Assembly: GCA_037178625.1 (NCBI GenBank)
Contig: CM074145.1
Span: 930,001 to 994,000, forward strand
DNA from: Skeletonema tropicum
Taxonomy: Eukaryota; Bacillariophyta; Thalassiosirophyceae; Thalassiosirales; Thalassiosiraceae
Direction: 5' to 3'
DNA length: 64,000 bases
Position 1 is the stretch's first letter. Every line of letters starts with the position of its first letter. Shown one piece after another: positions 57,380-64,000 of this stretch. The translations under genes and the position numbers were made by a program. The notes under the pieces were generated by a model. The model was given only the letters and a program-made list of their open reading frames with translations. It made no database searches and was not told where the DNA came from.

Positions 57380-59482
57380 TCACTTCATTGTAGCCGTTCT
57401 CCCCACCAATCGAATTTGTAAAATACACGCCATGATTAAGAGGATGGCATTCGCAAGAAAGCTGAATTGAGTTGAGAACCCAGCCGTCAGATTAATGAGC
57501 ACCAACAAGTTCAATGGAAGGCGAAAGACATTGTAAATCGCTGCTCTTTGATCCTCTGGGACAAGTTGTCCTTTCAAAACTGATATGGCTGGATAATAAG
57601 CACCTATCACAAACTCATAAGTCAGCATGCCCCAATACTGTACAGAAAACGCTCCTCTAGATCCACTGATATGCGGATAGGCCATTGCAAGACACGATAA
57701 AGCTGCAAGAGCTAGAATACCCACGAGACACTTTGAAGCTGAAATTCCAGCTCGAGACAGTCGAGAAAATGAGATTGTCCCAAGCAAACAGCACAGCATG
57801 AACGACGCAAATATCCAACCAAATGGCAATTCATTGTCAGTTGGTTTGAGCTGCGTTTCAATGTGTGTGAGTGCGGGTGTCCAAAGGAAGATGAAAATGT
57901 ACATTGATCCCTCAAACGCGCTTGCGATGATGCAGATTGACAATATCAGTGGAGAGTTCCAAACCGTTTGTATTCCACTCAAGAGGCCAACCTTTGCAGA
58001 ATTTGGCTGAAGAGATTCTGATGACTTCTCTTTGACTTCAATAGTTTCAGCATCTTTTAAGGACACTGATGAATTCTTCTTCGCAATACCAGAGTCGAAT
58101 CGCTGCACTACGACCAACTCGGCGTGTTCTGCTATCTCTTCATCTCGATTTGTGTTGGAGGCCATTATCCCACCTCCATAATTCTCATCCCATAGACACA
58201 TTATCAACACGGCACAAAGAACCAAAGGGACTAAGCAAGCGTCAAAGGCAGCAATATACCCACCAACGTAGATGTTATAACCACTCAAAGGTCTCATTTT
58301 CCCGCTATTCTCAACGACCACATTTGCTAAAACGCCCGATCCAATTGCCACCAACGAGCTTCCATATGTCGAATAGGAAAAACTCTTTGCAAGCCACTTC
58401 TCTTCCTCATCTTTATCGTTAGTTTTGTTGCCGCTGCTAGTCAAGCCCTTTTCAATGTGAGCACCAATTAGCCATGACTCAAACACGCTAAATAACAAAC
58501 TAGTCGCTATTCCGCCACCAACCCGCCCAAGCAGAAGCAAATTATAGTTCTTGAAATGCTTCATTGACACACTAAATATGTAACAAAGACAATAGCAGAG
58601 GCACAACTTCTTTCTTCCATATTGGTCGGCTAATCCCCCTACTATGGAACCCAAAACCATACCAGAACCGTAACCCCCTACAAATAGATGGGCAATGTCT
58701 TTTTGTGTATATCCGTAGGATGAATAAAGTGCGTATTTATAAGGGCCCTGAAGCCAATCGGCACATGTAGCAAGGAGATATGCCGGTAAATATATCTTGT
58801 AGAGAAGGTTGTTGTGTATTATGTGTCTTTGTTTCTCTTCATTATTTTCACTTAGGCGTTGACTTTGATCCCATTGGAGGACCAGTCTAGTGTATAGAGT
58901 GGGTATCAGAGCTGCAATATTGATTGCGAGCAGTATTTGAAATATAAGTATGTAACCATCTTCTGATTTTTGTAAAGGATTGTTTGTAGGAGATGGAATT
59001 AAATCGATAACGAACGATGCGAATCTTGTGAATTGTTTGATGACTTTGGACCACCATATGGCAATTTTTACAGCATTGTGACCATCAGAATGAGGAATTA
59101 TATTGTCAGTGGGACCAATATCAAAATGTATGGTTGCCATAATTATTTGGAGGGCAACGTAAATAATCAGCAGTATGAAAAATATGAGATACGCAATATT
59201 TTCCGCTGAGCATAACCTCCTTGGCCGATTACCAATGTTGCCATGACGATGACTTCGAGGCGAGCGATTCAGTGGACTATCACTTCCACCAGCAGCATCT
59301 TCGGGTTGACGATGCTGCGGATGCAACAAGCTCTCAATTACGATCTCATCTACATGTGAACTTTCAAGGGACTCCCGATGATCGGGTAGATGCGAAGAAC
59401 AAATCTTCTGTGCGGTGTGATCGCGATGGAGCTCGGTGTCCTGGTCAGTGCAGGTGCGGCGTTTTAAGCGAAAGATTGCCAT
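57380..59482 (-). CDS. MFS transporter, MFSD5/MOT2 (molybdate-anion transporter) family
   Basis: The gene is intronless and encodes 700 residues. After a cytosolic N-terminus of about 95 residues come about 12 membrane spans. Family marks are ADWLQGPYKYALYSSYGYTQKDIAHLFVGGYGSG, GGLADQYGRKK (the MFS loop 2-3 motif), FSVFESWLIGAH and FASFMLCCLLG. MOT2-type proteins transport molybdate in green algae. Substrate here is inferred from family only. A long loop between spans 1 and 2 and a central loop with Ser/Glu repeats are visible. Confidence 0.85.
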   Translation of the reverse strand: MAIFRLKRRTCTDQDTELHRDHTAQKICSSHLPDHRESLESSHVDEIVIESLLHPQHRQPEDAAGGSDSPLNRSPRSHRHGNIGNRPRRLCSAENIAYLIFFILLIIYVALQIIMATIHFDIGPTDNIIPHSDGHNAVKIAIWWSKVIKQFTRFASFVIDLIPSPTNNPLQKSEDGYILIFQILLAINIAALIPTLYTRLVLQWDQSQRLSENNEEKQRHIIHNNLLYKIYLPAYLLATCADWLQGPYKYALYSSYGYTQKDIAHLFVGGYGSGMVLGSIVGGLADQYGRKKLCLCYCLCYIFSVSMKHFKNYNLLLLGRVGGGIATSLLFSVFESWLIGAHIEKGLTSSGNKTNDKDEEEKWLAKSFSYSTYGSSLVAIGSGVLANVVVENSGKMRPLSGYNIYVGGYIAAFDACLVPLVLCAVLIMCLWDENYGGGIMASNTNRDEEIAEHAELVVVQRFDSGIAKKNSSVSLKDAETIEVKEKSSESLQPNSAKVGLLSGIQTVWNSPLILSICIIASAFEGSMYIFIFLWTPALTHIETQLKPTDNELPFGWIFASFMLCCLLGTISFSRLSRAGISASKCLVGILALAALSCLAMAYPHISGSRGAFSVQYWGMLTYEFVIGAYYPAISVLKGQLVPEDQRAAIYNVFRLPLNLLVLINLTAGFSTQFSFLANAILLIMACILQIRLVGRTATMK

Positions 59483-60121
59483 GATGTTTGTTCGTTTAAT
59501 GCTCTCGTAGAGAAAGAGGCTGCTACATCATCTTTGGGCATGGTCGACGCAATGATAGCATTGCAACTTTTACAACATGCAACATGCAGACAAGTAGAGT
59601 TTGGCTTGGCGCCACACTCTCTTTTGAGTACCGTACATCTCCTGTCCGTGGTACATCCGTTATTTTCTCTTCACGTCAGTTCCTCCTCTTTGTGATAAAC
59701 TAACCGCCGTTTGTTATGGTACTATAGATGTTCTTCAAAATTTCTGTTATTGTACTTACATTTAAGTTTGCATTAATCGACACTCGAGATAAAAGTATTG
59801 TACCGGTCTATCTTTACTATCAGTTCCTACTTACATACGGTACTCACATGCCATCAACCATAAAAGACCCATCCTTCAAGGACCCAAACAACCATGGTTA
59901 TTTGGCTTCCTACGACCCTCAAGAACACAGTAACTAGAAGGATTTTGACCTTACTTGCAGTGTAAACTTCATCCCTTAGCCATTAGGATTTTATCGATAC
60001 CTTATTTGCCACCATCAGCTTGATACTAAATTCGACTAGTAAGCTGAACTCAAAATAATGGACAAGAGACATCAGCAGGACATCAGCCCACCACAACATC
60101 ATAATATTTTGAATACATAGA
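59483..60121. promoter_or_regulatory. Divergent intergenic region
   Basis: This interval lies between divergent starts. One short open frame (59728-59937) has no support. No repeats are seen. Confidence 0.4.
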
Positions 60122-61069
60122 ATGAATCTCCTTCTTATCTCAAAGACACCACTGGTTGCTGTCCTGGGGGTGCTGCTGCCGCAATACTGCTTGGCATTCT
60201 TCACTTGCTCTCTTGATGCCTGTAAAGGCTCGTCTTCCTTCTGGTTCACTCCATCAGAGACATCACGTCTGCGGCAGCCGATATTATACAATGATATTTC
60301 CATCGAAAACATGAACATCGCTGCGCCAAGGGAGACAACAACAATCGCAAATCAAACGTTCCTTCTTCCTACAGAGCAAGATCTTCAGACCATACAGCAG
60401 CGACAAGTGTTCCACAAGTTGGAGCCATCACAGGTCACATGCGTATCTAGTCCATGCCGTCATGGATTTCCACAAGCTTTTGGGTTCCATCCAACGAAGG
60501 GGCCAAAATTAGTAAGTGGTCTATTCCGTCTATCATGCCCTCTACTGGTGCAACAGATAGACGAATGGGAAGGTCAATCGGGAGTACGAGAGATGACGGA
60601 TTGGCTACGCAATGATGTTAGTGGTGATAAACAAAAGGGATATGAAAGAGCGAATGAAATACAAAGACAGGTACGAACAGAATTGGTAGCAGATGATTAT
60701 GACAAACTAGTGTCTAGAATGGGGGAGTATAATGCAGAAAAGTTTTTAGAGAGTGGTGTCTCCGGTATCCCATCATCTCAAACATACAATGTTAAATGTA
60801 TACATGCACACGTAGCGGATCATCTATGTCGCTCTTCTCAATCCAACACTACTACAAATTCAACTGAGGGAAATGTCATTGGTGAGCATGCTCTCAACAT
60901 ACTGCAAAACCAGCGAGGAGTACCGATTTCCGGTAATGATGTGTGTTGGCAACAATGCAGTCTAATCCACGAGCAGCTGCCGTCCGATTGGAATTATGTC
61001 CCAAAGAAGAATCGTCAGCGATTGAGAAGCACACGAAAGCGCAGGAAAGAGCGTCGGGAAGAAGAATGA
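60122..61069 (+). CDS. DUF501-like protein with signal/plastid-type presequence
   Basis: The gene is intronless and encodes 315 residues. A signal peptide (about 1-25) ends LA-FFTC, like the diatom plastid cleavage motif in which an aromatic residue follows the signal peptide. The core CRHGFPQAFGFHP..RLSCPLLVQQIDEWEGQSGV matches the style of bacterial DUF501 proteins (C..G.PQ......L.CP.LV...D..E..GG). Later cysteines (KCIHAHVADHLC, DVCWQQC) and a very basic C-terminus (RQRLRSTRKRRKERR) follow. Function is unknown. A bacterial or plastid ancestry is inferred. Confidence 0.65.
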   Translation: MNLLLISKTPLVAVLGVLLPQYCLAFFTCSLDACKGSSSFWFTPSETSRLRQPILYNDISIENMNIAAPRETTTIANQTFLLPTEQDLQTIQQRQVFHKLEPSQVTCVSSPCRHGFPQAFGFHPTKGPKLVSGLFRLSCPLLVQQIDEWEGQSGVREMTDWLRNDVSGDKQKGYERANEIQRQVRTELVADDYDKLVSRMGEYNAEKFLESGVSGIPSSQTYNVKCIHAHVADHLCRSSQSNTTTNSTEGNVIGEHALNILQNQRGVPISGNDVCWQQCSLIHEQLPSDWNYVPKKNRQRLRSTRKRRKERREEE

Positions 61070-61126
61070 ATGAGATGCAGATTATAAAACAATTACCTAA
61101 TTCAAGTTTTCAACAGCATGCAAAAT

Positions 61127-62750
61127 CTACGATACCTTTGTCTTCTCATTGTTTGGCCTAACAACATATGAATCCTCTTGACGCGACTCGGGCGAAAGAT
61201 TTGCCCATTGTGCAATCTTGGACCATACAGCAACATACCATCGGCTACTTCCCTTCCTTACTGAAGAGTTGTATGACAAGTAGGCCAAGTAAAAACCTGA
61301 AACAATAAGTCCGAAGGTATGAACCGATGCCCCCCAAAGGAATAGCCACAGCCAACCGAGCAATACGGCAAACAATGCGACTGCCGCCTCAATTTTAACA
61401 GCGAGGGATGAGTCACCAATCTCCCTCCCAACAGCAACACCCACTAATCTCGAGGCAGCAATTGACCACAACAACAATATGGCACGAATCACTGTAGCTT
61501 GGGTACGAGAATCACTATCTTCGGCAAGCAACATTTCCTGAGCCGAATGTTTCCCACTGTAAACCAACCCAATTGATGAATCCTTCTCCTTTCCAACTCC
61601 TTGCAACACACGTGGTGTAATTTGCACAGCATTACCCAAATCACGAATTTGTCCCAACACGGAAATCTCATTCGGGTCTTTTACGGTGTAGTAAAAGCGT
61701 ATGTCTCCTGCTGTGCAGCTGGCGAGCCCCACCAAATCCCCCAGTTGGTAATCAAACAGTGAACCTTCCAAGTATTGAGCAAAGTAATTGAACAACTTTG
61801 AAGCTGTGGACGATACGTAGGGAGAGAAGAAGTAACCCCCTTGCCCGACATAGACAAAGTTATCTTCTATAGCTGCAGGAGCATAAGGTGTGTCTTTCAA
61901 CATTTGGAGAGGTTCATACCTCGTCTTGCGAGATGATGATAATCCAAAGAAAGAGAAGAATTTTGAAAAGAGGGACGGTGGAGGTGCCTCTCCTCGGGCA
62001 GTAAACTCAACGTTTCGCCATGGTTGGTTTCGTACTCCATTGGATAGCATGGTTGGATCTAGCTTTGCCGAGACTGATGATGTTGTTGGATTGGTGTTGT
62101 CAATACCATCATCTGTAGCAACATCCCCGTCAAACTCCAATGTTACATCTTCACCAACAAAAGTCGCACTTGGCATAGGATCACGCTGTGGATTATGATG
62201 TGCTCCCGGCTGATCAAATAAAAAACTATTAATCAGAAAGCTCCTCCATGCTTTGATATAACTGTATTTCGTGACACAATTACATTGATATGATTCTTGT
62301 TTTGTACTCCCGTCTTTTGCCTTGACTGTTCGTTCACAAGTTTGACAATCTTGTGATTGAATCTCTTGCCATTGGCAATACTCTGTATTTCGTTGGAGAG
62401 TGAGTGCTCCTGGGATGGCAACATTCATATCAGGATCGGATGCAAGTGTATCAATGTGTGTAGGAAGATCCATGGACCAATTTTCCGGGAGGGATGGAGT
62501 GCAGAGTTTTTTCATCAATGTTGTTTTGATTGAGTTCGATAACATCCGAGTTTAGAGCATCACTGATGGTGACGTAGCGAGTGTGACGAGAACGTTCGGA
62601 TGTCAAGAGAAGAATTGGGGGGACAATGAGGAGTAATATTATAAATATGACGGAGCAGAAACCGTTGATACCACGCTTGTCGTTGGCGCCGACTTGCACG
62701 TAGGTCCTCCCACGACGGGCTGTGGGCATGGTGTTCATTCCACGTGACAT
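61127..62750 (-). CDS. TMEM43-family membrane protein with an apparent frameshift
   Basis: The N-terminal frame (ATG 62750 to 62451) has a membrane span (about 29-50, SVIFIILLLIVPPILLL) and runs to GKLVHG, a TMEM43 hallmark. The long frame (to 61127) continues THIDTLASDPDMNV..LQRNTEYCQWQE, the next conserved block, but one base out of register. The remainder has LGDLVGLASCTAGDIRFYYTV and three to four C-terminal spans, as in TMEM43/LUMA proteins of the nuclear envelope and ER. The shift falls between about 62454 and 62485 and no intron fits. It could be a sequencing error, a mutation or recoding. Confidence 0.75.
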
Positions 62751-63679
62751 GATCAATTGATTTGTTCTGTTTTATCGTCGTAGACACTGAGTTATTTTTC
62801 TCAGATCAAGGTAGATGTAGAATAGCTTGTGCGTCGTTGCTGCGTATCAAAGAGACGAGGCAACTGTTGGTAAACTAGTATGTTGTGCAACTGTTTTCGT
62901 TGTTCTGTTTTATGAGCGTAGAGGCAACGTTTTAGAAAGACGAAGAGTTAACGATAGTAGTGCACGTTTGACTTCTTCGCATCATTGTCAGCTGGAATTT
63001 TAGATTTGAAGAGCAGGAAGCAGGAAGAGAGAAGAGATGGAAAGTGCCGTACAAAATGCGGGAGATGTCGTGGAGTGTACCAATTCCTATTTGAACCGGC
63101 ACTCCTCATCTTTTTTTCACAGACTAAATAAATACAAAGTCTTTTTTTCACAGACTATGTATCGTTCACATCATGACACATGCCACCGCCACCACTCGAC
63201 ATATCACCATGACAATTAATTGCATTGGGCGACAGAACTCTTCGGACCACAGATCCTAACCAAGCAGAAACCTACGAAGTCAAGAATCGGGGGGGTGAGA
63301 GCAATAAAAAGCTGGTTGCACTGTACTTCTGGGAGCTTCTCGGCTAGGGCTAGCTTGTAAGTGCGACTACATGCAAAAGCAAAAGATGCGCGACTGTTAT
63401 GCGGTTGTCGTGGTCCTCTATTTGATGTGTAATGCAATGTCTGTAGTCTAGGTATTCTGTAGACATGTAATTTTTATAAACAAGAGATTAATGTTACAAC
63501 GACATGAAAGAACATGAATGTTGATGTTGATGCACTGAGACTCTAATTCTATTCTCTTCAACTCCTTTTTCACACTGCGCCCCGTTCTCCACCACCATCA
63601 CAGGTGTCCATCCCTTTGGGTTGGTGATTTGAATCGCTTCGAAATAAAGTGGGCAATTTTTTCATTACGGCTGTGCCTC
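62751..63679. other. Intergenic region, nothing recognised
   Basis: No supported gene. A short duplicated phrase (CTTTTTTTCACAGACTA) occurs near 63110 and 63142. Confidence 0.4.
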
Positions 63680-64000
63680 TCACGGTCTCTCAGGCCTCAG
63701 AGACAATCTGACCCTGGAGCCACGGAAGAGTGCTTGAATGCGGCAAGCGGCATCAGCTCGGATGGCGCGCTTCCACTCTCTATACTGCGTGTAGGTACTC
63801 GCTAGAGGAGCTCTGTCGGAAAATCCTTTTGGTGCCCGACCATGCATTTTGATGAAGTTAATTTCATATTGTGTGATTTGTGCTCGTAATGCTCGGCTGG
63901 CTGCCACTGTCAGTTTCCTCTCAGCTGCAGTGGAGAAGGTCAATGCACGATATTGGTCCTTCGTTATAGACTGCGTCAATGATCCAGGTCGCTGTTGCTG
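63680..64000 (-). CDS. C-terminal part of a FAM13A-motif / IQ-motif protein (cut by window edge)
   Basis: The frame is open to base 64000, so the gene starts beyond the window. The visible 107 residues contain [40 protein letters not shown], the FAM13A-type motif (L...L..YE..F...HGR.P....R.P....Y..Y). It is followed by an IQ-like helix [15 protein letters not shown] that could bind calmodulin. Proteins with this pair in diatoms are large and of unknown role. Confidence 0.7.
   Translation of the reverse strand, partial: QQQRPGSLTQSITKDQYRALTFSTAAERKLTVAASRALRAQITQYEINFIKMHGRAPKGFSDRAPLASTYTQYREWKRAIRADAACRIQALFRGSRVRLSLRPERP

Overview
The window looks like nuclear DNA of a diatom, most likely a centric one. 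The genes have short spliceosomal introns (roughly 55 to 180 bp, GT..AG). They encode families common in diatoms: secreted and transmembrane proteins with Pro/Thr/Ser-rich stalks, a MYND-RING-Sel1 protein, a calcium-dependent protein kinase, and lectin-type secreted proteins with Pro-Ser-Glu repeats. The organism call is inference from protein style; no rRNA or marker gene is present.

Region 1 (1-10565). A nearly complete non-LTR retrotransposon encodes ORF1, then a 2141-residue ORF2 (endonuclease, reverse transcriptase, RNase H, zinc motif) joined to ORF1 by a TAATG stop-start overlap. ORF2 runs into a Ulp1/SENP-like cysteine protease that is split by one in-frame TGA. Next come a 3' exon of an unidentified gene and a seven-exon minus-strand tetraspan membrane protein. 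A 32-bp perfect repeat links the LINE's 3' edge to the tetraspan gene's 5' leader.

Region 2 (10566-24713). This is a host gene cluster: an epoxyqueuosine reductase (QueH), three related type I membrane proteins (12073, 14524, 19767), a CDPK, a decayed MYND-RING-Sel1 gene and a membrane-anchored cyclophilin-like protein. The middle membrane-protein gene is a mosaic of its two relatives and is frameshifted just before its membrane anchor. A CDPK relic and repeated upstream hairpin modules show old local duplication.

Region 3 (24714-46250). This is a transposon-rich zone built around a direct segmental duplication, copy A 27399-34044 and copy B 38060-46122. The unit holds a secreted lectin/PS-repeat/YPDW-module gene, apparently intact in A and frameshifted in B. 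Comparing A with B gives natural empty sites for four insertions: a TTA-flanked PIF/Harbinger-like element in A, and in B a CTG-flanked element with arms of about 815 bp and a Harbinger-type transposase, an 8-bp-TSD hAT relic and an AT-flanked TIR element. Both copies share a Stowaway-like MITE. Between A and B lies an endonuclease-lacking Penelope-like element, flanked by 108-bp direct repeats and cleanly split by a 1102-bp TIR element (8-bp TSD) that carries an unknown spliced gene.

Region 4 (46251-64000). This is gene-dense host sequence: a PA-TM-RING E3 ligase, two tandem guanylate kinase genes (one fused to a GOLD-like domain and coiled coil), a small unknown protein, an RluA-type pseudouridine synthase, an MFSD5/MOT2-like transporter, a DUF501-like secreted or plastid protein, a TMEM43 homologue with an apparent frameshift, and the end of a FAM13A-motif/IQ protein cut by the window edge.
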